DNA from: Hydractinia symbiolongicarpus
Taxonomy: Eukaryota > Cnidaria > Hydrozoa > Anthoathecata > Hydractiniidae
Direction of reading: 5' to 3'
DNA: 64,000 nt
Assembly (NCBI RefSeq): GCF_029227915.1
Contig: NC_079883.1
Span: 18,788,001 to 18,852,000 of the forward strand
Position numbers and translations under genes: made by a program. The stretch's first letter is position 1. Every line of letters begins with the position of its first letter. The notes below the pieces were generated by a model that worked only from the letters and a program-made list of their open reading frames with translations, had not been told where the DNA came from and did no database searches. This document shows, in pieces, positions 12,197 to 24,059 of the stretch.

Positions 12197-12705
12197 AAAC
12201 TTGCACTGATGCTCTTCAAAAATGGCATGTTCCTGGAGAGGCATCAAATAATGAAGCTATACTCTTTTCTGAATTAACATTTGAAAAAGCTAATTTTAAA
12301 AAAGATAGTACCAAATCAAGAAAGAGGCCGATTGTTGCTGGAAAGCGTGATTATTGTTCTATGCCTACATCTACCGAAGACCAAAACAGTATAAAAAAAT
12401 TAGGTGAACGTCTAGCCGATATAAGACAGGGGATATGCATGGAAAATTTGTTGATGGGTAATTATTATAAGCCGTGTGACTTTTATACTACATCTCGAAA
12501 AGAAGTTGTTGATATAGTTATCGAGGCAACTGATAATATTCATGACAGGCTTATCTTAAATGAAATTTTTGAAAAGTTTCAACTAAATGCAATTAATAAT
12601 GATGGGCTGCAAGAAGAAGAAAAAATGTTTATCGATAATCACCTGCTTATTACTGCTGAAAATTCTGCTGCAATAGAACATGAAACAATTGGCCAATCAT
12701 CTTCT
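12197..12705 (+). pseudogene. Middle part of the SWIM/YqaJ-type accessory protein (left arm)
   Basis: After the MITE the accessory gene resumes (CTDALQKWHVPGEASNNEAI...). It includes a 124-residue open stretch starting at 12,361 with conserved-looking blocks (KRPIVAGKRDYCSMPT, IKKLGERLADIRQG). In related elements this region links the SWIM finger to the YqaJ nuclease. The nuclease itself is missing: at about 12,705 the sequence switches to the opposite-strand transposase gene. A deletion of both 3' halves explains this. Confidence 0.6.
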
Positions 12706-13721
12706 AACAGTTTTTTTTGTTGCCCATATATTTAAACCACGTAATTTTATATGCAAAAAATCATACCAAGTAATAAGGATTCGACTAATATTACTTGTTG
12801 ACATGTTGAACCGCACACCAAGATCTTCAATAGGAAAACCACATCTTAATCTTGTTAGAACTAGAAAAAATTCTTCCCGGGGTTCTAGGCTTCTAATCTT
12901 TCCCCTTTTTGGGCCATTGGATGGTTCCTTGGAATCCGATCCCCAATAAAATAGCAATGGAGCATCAGGCATAAGGTATTCTTGAAATAACGCCTCAAAA
13001 AGTTTATAGCTTTCAAATCTGGTATAAATTTAAAGTGAGTTTTATTATGCTTGAACCTGTAAAGGTATTTTGCTGTGTCATATTTTTTAACTGTATATTT
13101 TTTCAACTAATATATTTTCAATATCATTTTTCTGTTTTTTTATTTTCTCCAGTTTTGTTTTTAAAAGTTCTATTTCCATGGCATGTTGCTCTTCTAATGT
13201 CGGTTCAACTTCGTGTGAACTTTCTTGTTCCCTTGTGGATCGAATAGGTGAAAATAACTCTGGTAAAAGTCCAAGACTAGTACGAGTGTTTCTTGGTTTT
13301 TAAGGGGCTAGCAATGCGACCTTTGGAACAATAGTTGGCACTTTATTCATATATGTCTTTTTACACCCTTCAAAGTGGGCTGAGCAAACCCTATGTGAGC
13401 TTGTTGGCTTAAAGTCTTTTCTGCTAATTTTAGCTAGCCACTGTTCAAGGTCTTGTCTTTAGAAATGATGTAAAAACTAAGGTCTTTGTTTCGTTTTGAA
13501 TTGTTAAGACAGTGAGGAACACAGAATGTTATCCCCCCACTCTTGTTCGAGCCAATGTCGGTTGTATTAGCTGCTTGTACATAGGTAGAAGAAACAGAAC
13601 TAGAATTTCCAGTGATACTGCCAGTTGTAGAGTATTCAAAAATATTGTTTCTATTATATATAGTTGTAGAATTCAGTGGATTTCCTTCGTTACTTTCTGT
13701 GATATTCAATACTGCAGCCAT
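12697..13721 (-). pseudogene. THAP/HTH-type transposase remnant (left arm)
   Basis: Reading from ATG 13721, the frame starts with a Ser/Thr/Asn-rich leader and then a THAP-type zinc module. CVPHC is in the first open frame and CSAHF plus VPTIVP are in another, so a frameshift splits the finger near 13,434. A coiled-coil stretch (EIELLKTKLEKIKK) follows. The 91-residue frame at 12,697-12,972 then matches the helix-turn-helix preceding DDE_Tnp_4 transposases (LTRLRCGFPIEDLGVRFNMS, SNISRILITWYDFL). The DDE catalytic domain is deleted. Known function: THAP and HTH bind transposon ends. Inactive here. Confidence 0.75.
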
Positions 13722-14959
13722 AATTGTTTACATCTAATTTTCGGCGATGAATACAACTGCCATAATGCATTGCGAATGCGCTCATACAACTACTTATACG
13801 ATAGATATTTTTTTTACATAATTTTCCACACTTTTCTTCGTTATTTCATAGCTACCTATATTTATATAGATTCACCGATTATTAAACAACAATGTGTTCA
13901 CTATTATGATTTAGAGAAAAAACATGGAAAAGACTGTACAGTTAGCTGTAAAGGACACAAAGAAGCTTTTAAAGGCTGATTATACTAAGCGTAGGGTCTA
14001 ATTATCCTGTATCGGCTAACTATACATTCTGTTACAGGCTAATCATCAGTTCACCCTGACTGTTCGGTGGAAGCAACAATAAACTTTTGTCACGTTTCGA
14101 CAACTTTTCTGCAAAAAATCCTGTGCGAATATATATCTTTTTATCTGATAGAAGTTAGCCTCTTTTTCCCATAAGAACAGGAGTTGGGTGTCCAGATGGA
14201 AATATTACGCAAAACAGGAGAAAGCTTGTTTGTTGCTGGCTCTTTAGGAAAAAAAGGCACTCTAATCAAAGCACTATTTTATGTAGCTAGCTGGATAGTT
14301 ATAAGCAACTTCACGACTATAAAAGTTGAGATAGCTAGCTAGCCAGCACACTTTTCTCACTTAGCTATATGTAAAATAATTCTTACCTGATAAAATACAC
14401 GAATTTAGAGAATAGTGTTTAGCTTCCCAGCTACATCAATAACGCTACAACATACGACCAACCATACTAACAAGGAACGAACAACAAAATTTTAGTCATG
14501 GCCATACACAGAATGTTCTGACCACACGAAGAGTACACAGACTCTGTTCAGATTGGTCATTAAATTGGCAAAGATTAAAATGAAGCATCTTCATTGGCTT
14601 TCGCGAAAATTTTAGCCTGGACACAAACTTAGCAGCATCCAGGCTCTGGGCTGTCTCTATCTATCTCTCTATCTCCCCAGGCGATTTTAAAGATTCCACC
14701 TTCGCCGGCGCAAATCAATTAAGTGATTCTTAAAATGTCAGTTTTTTAACATTGTTGAGTTGGTCACTGAAAAAGTTTCAATTCGCACAAACATAAACAT
14801 GTATAATTAAAAAGATATAACAAAATATACTAAAAAGAGTTGAAAGTAATGGATGTTAAAACTGGAGTCAGTAAGCACTGATACATGGCGACACAAATTG
14901 CAGCAGCGGGTAATATCGGATTTCAAATTGTATTAATTACCCAATATAACCGACAAGTC

Positions 14960-17013
14960 ATCAACCCGTAGAAAATTCACTGTAATTCGTCTGTGTCCCG
15001 TTACAAAGTGCGTTGTTTAGCAGCACTCAGTTTTGACTGACAAACAGAAAACGGCTATTATTATAGAGATTGAAACCCCCTTATTTTAGAAACTTGTTAT
15101 GTTTGAGTTTCAAGGTGTTCTATGCAGGCTGCCCAAATAAAAATACACAATCTTAATAGCAAGGCAGGGTTGCACGCATGTGCAAGCGAACCAGACAGAC
15201 AGGATTATGTCGAATGAACTGAAAAATAAATCTATAAATTTTATGATTAGAAATTTTGTTACCTCGTGGCCATATAGATTAGATGTACATACATGAATTT
15301 GGAAAAAATATCTGGGTAATATTTAAACGTCACTTTGCTATCATAACCGTTAGAATGTATACCTCATTTGTAAAAAGACTTTATTTGTTGCTCACTAAGT
15401 TTTATTTTGCATATTTTTGTTGTGCTTCTAGTTAAAATGGCGTCCTGAAAATGTTTTTCAGAATGCAGATTTTCTTACTTGCAGGTTTTTTGAAGCACGA
15501 CGTAGATTTAAATCCTTGATATTTTATTGAGTCATATATCAAGTGTCTTTTATCGTGGACCCAAGAAGACTTTTTTTACACTGAATTTTGTTTAGCAAAA
15601 GAAATCGAGACCTATCGCGTTAATTAAATTCTCCTTATTAAACTGTAACATAAATATCAAGGACGTTAAAAAAGCTACTAGTTAATTGAAAACCTGTAAT
15701 TAAAATTTAAAAAATTGCAATACAAAGCTCACACACACACGCATTCGTTCTCCTTTTCTTTTGTAGACGCAAAAAAATTTGTATCGTCCTGATACATTTC
15801 ACCTAAAATGATTAAGGGAGGTTGAAGGGCAGCTAATATTGTAGACGTCTTGAAAGAAAATAGTTGTCAATAAACACATTCTTAAGATAATATGTTCATC
15901 AAATTTTTAATTTTTAACTTCCTTTTTCGCGTTATATTAATGGTTTTTATAAATCAGTTGTGCTGAATCGCGTTAATTAAACTCTTTTCAATAGCATATT
16001 TATTTCATTGTGCGTTTTCGAGTTTTAAAAGTCGGAGAAATATAGCGGCATTTCCGATGTTAGCAAGATAATTGGAAATGGAGTTTCGTTTCGGCTCTGC
16101 GAGGGAGGGAGAGTGTATGGGGAGCATGCGTAGTAGGGTAAGGGCGGGGTATAAAAGAAGACTGAATAATGCGGTCTTTCTGGATTTGACTCAGATGTAC
16201 ATATGTACGGTAAATTTTAGTCATGACTTCCGAACAGGGTTTATCAAATTTTTCTGGCGTTGTTGATCAACACACACTGAATACGATCAATGAATCGATC
16301 AGGCAATCCGAACCAAGAAGATGCAACATGTCACAGCAAAGCAGGATGAAAGGCTGGATGGGTTGACATCAAACCTAGAAAGGAAAAGAAAAAAAGAGAA
16401 AAAAAAAAACAAGAAAGGAAACGAAAAAATGCACGAGGTTTAGAGAATATGGAAAGGATACAGAGACAGTTAAACGATGGGAAAATAAACAAAGCTAAAG
16501 AAACACTGGAGACGGATCATAATTGGGAATACGAGAGCCAAGAGAGTGTAGTTGCCGGAAAAATAGAAAGGTGTTTGCCTTTTTTTAAATGTGTCCTAGC
16601 TGCATTTTCGTTTGTGTTGAATGTAGTCGAAAACGGTTATCAGCTACTTTTCAAATCAACTCCACCTCAATTTTACACCAAAAACAATACATCTAGCCTA
16701 AAGAACAAAGTTTTTGTAGAAATTGATAAAAAAATAATTGTATCAAAGAAGTGGCCGAATCCCCATACTGTGTTAATCTTTAACTGTTGCAGAAGGAGAA
16801 AAACCTAGATTGGTTTTAGATTTAAGACATGTCAACGAACATTTACAATAAAAAAGTTTCGATACGAAAATTTAAAAACACTTGGAAATTTATTTCAAAC
16901 ATGCCTGTGCAGCAAAAATTTTGTATAATTTTGGAATTTGATCAGCTAAATAATTTTCCTCTCTGGGGAGCCAAGTTGGTTTAAGAGTAACATTAAATGT
17001 CTAAATCACTTGG
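14960..17013. other. Unique spacer between the palindrome arms
   Basis: This 2,054-bp segment has no inverted partner. It is mostly AT-rich non-coding DNA with a degraded reverse-transcriptase fragment near its right end. If the arms formed by inverted duplication, this spacer is what separated the two breakpoints. Confidence 0.8.
16325..16880 (+). pseudogene. DIRS-like reverse transcriptase fragment (N-terminal part)
   Basis: The 119-residue frame at 16,449-16,808 opens with a basic coiled region (RIQRQLNDGKINKAKETLE) and then a segment typical of the start of DIRS-type RTs: KIERCLPFFK, SFVLNVVENGYQLLF. Just after its stop another frame reads EKPRLVLDLRHVNEHL, which is RT motif 1/2, and then meets stops. 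Upstream is a Lys-rich stretch usual for these proteins. RT catalytic motifs, RNase H and tyrosine recombinase are absent. It is an old truncated fragment. Confidence 0.65.
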
Positions 17014-18251
17014 GACTTGTCGGTTATATTGGGTAATTAATACAATTTGAAATCCGATATTACCCGCTGCTGCAATTTGTGTCGCCATGTATCAGTGCTT
17101 ACTGACTCCAGTTTTAACATCCATTACTTTCAACTCTTTTTAGTATATTTTGTTATATCTTTTTAATTATACATGTTTATGTTTGTGCGAATTGAAACTT
17201 TTTCAGTGACCAACTCAACAATGTTAAAAAACTGACATTTTAAGAATCACTTAATTGATTTGCGCCGGCGAAGGTGGAATCTTTAAAATCGCCTGGGGAG
17301 ATAGAGAGATAGATAGAGACAGCCCAGAGCCTGGATGCTGCTAAGTTTGTGTCCAGGCTAAAATTTTCGCGAAAGCCAATGAAGATGCTTCATTTTAATC
17401 TTTGCCAATTTAATGACCAATCTGAACAGAGTCTGTGTACTCTTCGTGTGGTCAGAACATTCTGTGTATGGCCATGACTAAAATTTTGTTGTTCGTTCCT
17501 TGTTAGTATGGTTGGTCGTATGTTGTAGCGTTATTGATGTAGCTGGGAAGCTAAACACTATTCTCTAAATTCGTGTATTTTATCAGGTAAGAATTATTTT
17601 ACATATAGCTAAGTGAGAAAAGTGTGCTGGCTAGCTAGCTATCTCAACTTTTATAGTCGTGAAGTTGCTTATAACTATCCAGCTAGCTACATAAAATAGT
17701 GCTTTGATTAGAGTGCCTTTTTTTCCTAAAGAGCCAGCAACAAACAAGCTTTCTCCTGTTTTGCGTAATATTTCCATCTGGACACCCAACTCCTGTTCTT
17801 ATGGGAAAAAGAGGCTAACTTCTATCAGATAAAAAGATATATATTCGCACAGGATTTTTTGCAGAAAAGTTGTCGAAACGTGACAAAAGTTTATTGTTGC
17901 TTCCACCGAACAGTCAGGGTGAACTGATGATTAGCCTGTAACAGAATGTATAGTTAGCCGATACAGGATAATTAGACCCTACGCTTAGTATAATCAGCCT
18001 TTAAAAGCTTCTTTGTGTCCTTTACAGCTAACTGTACAGTCTTTTCCATGTTTTTTCTCTAAATCATAATAGTGAACACATTGTTGTTTAATAATCGGTG
18101 AATCTATATAAATATAGGTAGCTATGAAATAACGAAGAAAAGTGTGGAAAATTATGTAAAAAAAATATCTATCGTATAAGTAGTTGTATGAGCGCATTCG
18201 CAATGCATTATGGCAGTTGTATTCATCGCCGAAAATTAGATGTAAACAATT

Positions 18252-19276
18252 ATGGCTGCAGTATTGAATATCACAGAAAGTAACGAAGGAAATCCACTGA
18301 ATTCTACAACTATATATAATAGAAACAATATTTTTGAATACTCTACAACTGGCAGTATCACTGGAACTTCTAGTTCTGTTTCTTCTACCTATGTACAAGC
18401 AGCTAATACAACCGACATTGGCTCGAACAAGAGTGGGGGGATAACATTCTGTGTTCCTCACTGTCTTAACAATTCAAAACGAAACAAAGACCTTAGTTTT
18501 TACATCATTTCTAAAGACAAGACCTTGAACAGTGGCTAGCTAAAATTAGCAGAAAAGACTTTAAGCCAACAAGCTCACATAGGGTTTGCTCAGCCCACTT
18601 TGAAGGGTGTAAAAAGACATATATGAATAAAGTGCCAACTATTGTTCCAAAGGTCGCATTGCTAGCCCCTTAAAAACCAAGAAACACTCGTACTAGTCTT
18701 GGACTTTTACCAGAGTTATTTTCACCTATTCGATCCACAAGGGAACAAGAAAGTTCACACGAAGTTGAACCGACATTAGAAGAGCAACATGCCATGGAAA
18801 TAGAACTTTTAAAAACAAAACTGGAGAAAATAAAAAAACAGAAAAATGATATTGAAAATATATTAGTTGAAAAAATATACAGTTAAAAAATATGACACAG
18901 CAAAATACCTTTACAGGTTCAAGCATAATAAAACTCACTTTAAATTTATACCAGATTTGAAAGCTATAAACTTTTTGAGGCGTTATTTCAAGAATACCTT
19001 ATGCCTGATGCTCCATTGCTATTTTATTGGGGATCGGATTCCAAGGAACCATCCAATGGCCCAAAAAGGGGAAAGATTAGAAGCCTAGAACCCCGGGAAG
19101 AATTTTTTCTAGTTCTAACAAGATTAAGATGTGGTTTTCCTATTGAAGATCTTGGTGTGCGGTTCAACATGTCAACAAGTAATATTAGTCGAATCCTTAT
19201 TACTTGGTATGATTTTTTGCATATAAAATTACGTGGTTTAAATATATGGGCAACAAAAAAAACTGTTAGAAGATGA
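18252..19276 (+). pseudogene. THAP/HTH-type transposase remnant (right arm)
   Basis: This is the mirror of the left-arm transposase remnant. The 95-residue leader with the first half of the THAP finger starts at ATG 18252. The HTH block lies at 19,001-19,276. One residue in the leader differs from the left copy (Thr for Asn in the GSITG-SSS stretch). It carries the same THAP frameshift and the same loss of the DDE domain. Confidence 0.75.
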
Positions 19277-19776
19277 TTGGCCAATTGTTTCATGTTCTAT
19301 TGCAGCAGAATTTTCAGCAGTAATAAGCAGGTGATTATCGATAAACATTTTTTCTTCTTCTTGCAGCCCATCATTATTAATTGCATTTAGTTGAAACTTT
19401 TCAAAAATTTCATTTAAGATAAGCCTGTCAGGAATATTATCAGTTGCCTCGATAACTATATCAACAACTTCTTTTCGAGATGTAGTATAAAAGTCACACG
19501 GCTTATAATAATTACCCATCAACAAATTTTCCATGCATATCCCCTGTCTTATATCGGCTAGACGTTCACCTAATTTTTTTATACTGTTTTGGTCTTCGGT
19601 AGATGTAGGCATAGAACAATAATCACGCTTTCCAGCAACAATCGGCCTCTTTCTTGATTTGGTACTATCTTTTTTAAAATTAGCTTTTTCAAATGTTAAT
19701 TCAGAAAAGAGTATAGCTTCATTATTTGATGCCTCTCCAGGAACATGCCATTTTTGAAGAGCATCAGTGCAAGTTT
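19268..19776 (-). pseudogene. Middle part of the SWIM/YqaJ-type accessory protein (right arm)
   Basis: Mirror of 12,197-12,705. It includes the 124-residue open stretch at 19,238-19,612. One substitution was noticed (Pro for His in the TDNI-DRL block). The nuclease domain is absent as in the other arm. Confidence 0.6.
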
Positions 19777-19782
19777 TATTTA

Positions 19783-20377
19783 CGATGGCCCCTATGGCTC
19801 ACTTCTCTTCTTAATAAAAAACACTTTTCTTCTTAGTCAAAACACTTCTCTTTATTCCTCCGAAATCTTCTCTACCGTTCGAAACACTTCTCTTCCAAAG
19901 TTTGAAACACTTCTCTTCCATGAACTCAAAAAATTCCCAGACCTAATTCTGGTCTGGAATATTGATTGAGCTGGTTTTAAATAAATGACAACAGGGCAGC
20001 CATTTATTTTGCCATTTATTGTGTCCATTGATAAAATTAATAACTCTGCTACTAATCTGAATTGATTAGTGATATTATTTTATTCATGCACATGCTACGG
20101 GACCTGCTACAATAAGCTGTCCGTAAATTGAGCACGTGTTTGCCAAGAATACTTCTTGCGAAAAGTGAAAAAATATATACAAAACATAGGTGTTAAATTA
20201 CGGACCAGATTTTAAATTTTTGCGAAAAAAAAGTTTAAGGCCACGTGCAGAGAAGTCTTAAGTGCAGAAGAGAAGTGTCAAAATGCAGAAGAGAAGTGTG
20301 AGAATACAAAAGAGAACTGTTTGGATCATAGAAGAGTGTTTTTAAATTGGAAGCGAAGTGAGCCATAGGGGCCATCG
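19783..20377. mobile_element. MITE (595 bp) in the SWIM gene, right arm
   Basis: Mirror copy of the left-arm MITE, with the same terminal inverted repeats (GATGGCCCCTATGGCTCAC) and the same TAAATA duplication. It was present before the inverted duplication formed. Confidence 0.88.
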
Positions 20378-20958
20378 TATTTATCACCTGGAACCTCTTT
20401 TAAATTAAGTTCCTTATAGTCTACTAGCTGATATAAAGTTGCAGCTACATGTTTACAGCAGCCGCCTACGCCAGATTTACATTTGCATGTTGCATATAAA
20501 ATTTCTTTAGTGCTTTGGTTTAGGTGTACATATACATCGTATTTGGCTCTTTTCATAGAAACAGCTCCATAGCACTTTACAATGAAAAGTGTATAATTTC
20601 CTTTCACATTGGGTTTAACACGAACTCCCTTGACATAATTTTCTTTAAACAACTGGAATCCGAGAGTTTTGTGCTTCAAGGCACCTCTACTACGATTGTC
20701 AAGAGCTATAGTGCCATCGATTAAATAGTCTTGCATAAACCTGTGTGACAAAGCAGACAGCAAAGACAGATCTCTGCTCCATAGTTTAATGCTGTTATTT
20801 ATAGTTCCTTCCTCTCCAACAACAAGTTCTTCTCCAGAAAGCTCACGAAAGGCAGGTCTGAACCCCTTGCTAGAGCTTTGAAAAAAGCGAGAGTCAGAAT
20901 CAACATCCTTATTTAAAGTTTGAATATTTTCCTTGTTGCTGTTGTTGTTGTTGGCCAT
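20378..20958 (-). pseudogene. SWIM zinc-finger protein, 5' part (right arm)
   Basis: Mirror of 11,015-11,595, starting at ATG 20958. It has the same Asn-rich leader and SWIM finger, with a Thr for Ile change (KHKTLGFQL against KHKILGFQL). The nested MITE interrupts it in the same way. Confidence 0.75.
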
Positions 20959-21432
20959 TTTTACAGTACTGTCAGAGCGTCTTAGCGTTTGTTTTGATAT
21001 TAATGAATACAACTACCATAACGCATTGCTAATTTTGAGAATTACGGGAACGGCGAATTATACTGTACGCACTGCATATGCAATTATTCTGCATAGATAA
21101 TTAGCATATATATCTGTATATTTTATATGGCTAGCCTTACAAATATCAAGGGATATACCCTGTCTATTATTTCCAGGAGGAGCCATGGCTTAGATACTCC
21201 TAGAGTATTTAATGCTCATTTTAAGCTATACAGACCCCATTAGGGTCTGTGCTCTACCAGACAACTCCCTGCAACATCCAAATTGTATTCTTGTTTCTCA
21301 TTTCTAAAACGTACTTTCTTTTCTAGATCGGCTGTTATCAAACCATGTACCATCGGCAAGTTTTCAACGAGAGAGTAAATTTTGAAGGCCTAAATACTGA
21401 AATATTCAAATGCTGATATGTATTTATTGCTG

Positions 21433-24059
21433 AATTAATTAACAATGAACTACATCATCACTCAAATCGTGAAGTTTACACATAACAAATTATATATTAT
21501 ATACAAAAAATTGTCAGGTCCTCAGATCGAGCTACTAACAATGTAAATATATCTCTCTTGTTTTTTTCAAATTAAGAGTGTTAAGCATAACTTTGTGCTG
21601 ATAAAAAACATTTTATATAGTTGCGTATAAATAAAACCGTGTAAACCAATAAAACAAACATTTTCGTTCCCAGACCTCTTCGAGATAAACCTTAAAATAT
21701 ACTTTCCAGGTTTGCCTTAAGGACTATGGGGACTAGAACGATAAATAAGGTTAATTGAGTTCACTGAATTCAAAAACATATCGATGAAAAAATGCACGTT
21801 AACGGAAAATAGTTTCAATAAAATAATCCAAAGTTGTGATTGCAAGGTTTAGATGGAATATTTCGTAAGCAAAGTAATCAAAGATTCTGGGCCAGCGGAA
21901 ATTACCGCCATTTAAAAGCAGGTGAGCCTGACACCTGTTGGGAATGCCTAGGTATCTACAACCCTCTATCCAGGACTTCTTTTTCGCATTCTAACTTGCG
22001 TGCTGATGTAAAATTTTCTAGACAAGTTCACAAAAATAACTTTATTCTTTCATGTCTGTAAAAATAATTCGTTACCGTAAAAAAGCAACTTACTGGCCTT
22101 GGAACTTACAACTCACTTAACTCACGACTAGAAGTTTTCACATGCCCCAAATGCAAAGGCAAGATATTAGAATGTTTTGATACCCTTGCGTTTGCATAAT
22201 ATAACTTTTACACATTTTATTTATGTTTGTTTATGTTTTCTTTCATTTTTTTGGTCAAGTGTGAAGGTCTTGCGTTTGTGTCAGATTTTTAAAATTAACA
22301 TTGCCCATGCGATGTTGTTTGCGTTTGCACTTACTTCGCATATGTAAATCAGACTTTACAGGTACGAAAGGAAAAATATACCCTTTTGAAATAATGCTAA
22401 AGTGATCTTTCCTTTAGTCCACGCCCCTTTAAGTACAGGCCCAAACTTGACTAAAATCTCCCCAAAACACAGCCACATAGTCGATAACTATCTATATCTG
22501 TCCTGAACAATCTACAACTCAATACCGTTCTCAACTTGGTCATCGTTATGTTCGTGTTTTCGCCGCCGTTTCAACAGATAAGCAAGTAACGTAACACAGA
22601 TAACAAAAGTAACGGCTGTCGAACGATACAATAGTACGTCGCGTACGACGTCGTAAACGATAGACGTGTGAGCCACTTTTCATTAAGAAATAGGCCCACC
22701 GCTACACTGGTCGGAATGCCTGCTAAATAGAATCATGAATTTTTTTAAATTGAAAAGGGAGCTTAGTATTTCTCTTTCGGAACAAAGACCCTACCGTCGA
22801 TAATGTAAGAAAGAGATAAGAGGCCACAGGCATGTTTTAAAGAATGAAAGGTTGAAAATTGCGGCAGCCTGCACGAATACTGTGATGGATTTGATAATAA
22901 AAATGACAATCAATGTTGCATGTTCTAAACATAGTTAAAAAAAAATGCATGACACAAAATCTTTTCTTTTTTGGCTTTTACCGAGATATAAGAACACGAG
23001 CCTCAATTCATTCTACAAAAATAGATATGTAATGTCTTGTGACACAAACAATAAAAAATAATTAAAAGGATAGAAATTTGCGTGTCGGTGGTAATGTTCA
23101 AATGTGCCATAGGTCAGAGTTTAAGAGTCATTGAAGCCTTCCTTGCTACTAATATCATAGTTATCCAATGTGAATTCAAAAAAGACGAAATATGTATCTG
23201 CTGCGAAATGCACCAATCCATAGAAAACAATAACGGTAAATAAGTAGCGCTTCATCTTCGTCCTACACTTGCGAGAAATCATGTAAGAATGACTTGCTGC
23301 AAAGTGTTGTGATACGACGTCATACAATTTTTATGAGGAGAATTCCCGTAGATCAGCTTGGCTGTGCTCGCGAGCGGCTACAATGATTCAAAACATCGTA
23401 TCCGTTTCTGAACTGTTTTTCAAATTTCAACAACTTCCATTTTTTTGTCAAAATATGTAATATCTCAACTTTGTCAGAAGGAGACAAATAAAAACAATCG
23501 AGCCTAAAAAGGGCGACAAAAATAATCAGTCTCATCTAAAACACAGACGTTCATAAATGTTCACAATGAAATTTGCGAAAGCGTTGGAACATGACTTCTC
23601 AGTCAAAGTTTTCGCTGTGAGCATTCCGTATAAGTTTTGTGTTAAGCAAATTGTCAACAACATTCGCACGGTCGATTTCATCGTGTGCCTCTCCAAACAT
23701 ACTTCTAGAACTTTCTTTCCAGCGTCTGCATTGTGATTTATGTCGGATTCACTTGGCATGTTATATACCACCTCGTTCAAAGCATTCGACTTCTTATAAC
23801 GCAAATCAAAGCACACAGCACTAAGCGCTTTGTAAAACTCCTTCCTTGGTGAAATAGAAAGTGAAGTAAATAGAAACAATATGCGATTGTTTCTCTAAAC
23901 AGAATGTTGCTTTTGGAAGATCTAAAACTTATAGTGCTGCAAATTATGGCAAGTGTGTACACAATTTTGGATACTATACAATACAATAATGTGTTGTTTT
24001 AGGGGAATATAATTAGATATTTTTCAAACGAAGCGGCCAATGAAGCGTTTCTTGTATAA
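21433..24059. other. Intergenic DNA without a recognisable gene
   Basis: AT-rich sequence. Several short minus-strand frames between 23,100 and 23,990 (up to 115 residues, with hydrophobic or Cys-containing stretches) lie close together in different frames and could be remnants of one gene, but I recognise no family and see no splice-site logic. Nothing else stands out. Confidence 0.5.

Larger units (their letters stand above)
10248..14722. mobile_element. Internally deleted ISL2EU-like DNA transposon, left copy
   Basis: The boundaries come from comparison with the third copy at 28,012-30,194, which is similar from about 10,248 inward and ends at the position matching about 14,722. The element holds two gene remnants facing each other: a SWIM-finger protein on + and a THAP/HTH transposase on -. 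This pairing is known from ISL2EU (IS4EU) elements, where the second protein also carries a YqaJ nuclease domain. Here a deletion at about 12,705 fuses the two genes' 5' halves and removes the YqaJ and DDE catalytic domains. The left boundary is approximate. Confidence 0.7.
10541..14959 (+). repeat. Left arm of the 11-kb inverted repeat (4,419 bp)
   Basis: Every position x in this arm pairs with 31,973 minus x on the opposite strand. I checked this with frame borders at 10,961, 11,647, 12,361, 12,735, 13,512 and 13,979 and at both arm ends: the sum is constant, so no indels separate the arms. Only a few substitutions were seen, for example one changing Ile to Thr in the SWIM gene. Outside 10,541 similarity continues only as a broken, diverged patch to about 10,480. 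Confidence 0.95.
17014..21432 (-). repeat. Right arm of the 11-kb inverted repeat (4,419 bp)
   Basis: This is the reverse complement of the left arm with no length difference and only scattered single-base changes. It includes 237 bases (17,014-17,250) that lie outside the transposon boundary inferred from the third copy, so flanking DNA was duplicated together with the element. On its outer side it stops inside the transposon, at 21,432, and lacks the ~290 terminal bases present at 10,248-10,540. Confidence 0.95.
17251..21432. mobile_element. Internally deleted ISL2EU-like transposon, right copy (one end missing)
   Basis: Mirror image of the left copy, with the same internal deletion, the same nested MITE and the same frameshifts. 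The shared damage shows that the two copies descend from one already broken element and are not independent insertions. The outer terminus is truncated at 21,432. Confidence 0.75.

Noticed and set aside
13512-13979. 155-residue frame opposite the THAP leader, and its mirror at 17,994-18,461
   Set aside because: It overlaps the recognisable THAP finger antisense and has no family features. Its mirror image is explained by the palindrome.
23121-23986. Possible gene on the minus strand
   Set aside because: Several short frames in different phases, no recognised domain, no splice logic. Kept only as a note in the intergenic entry.
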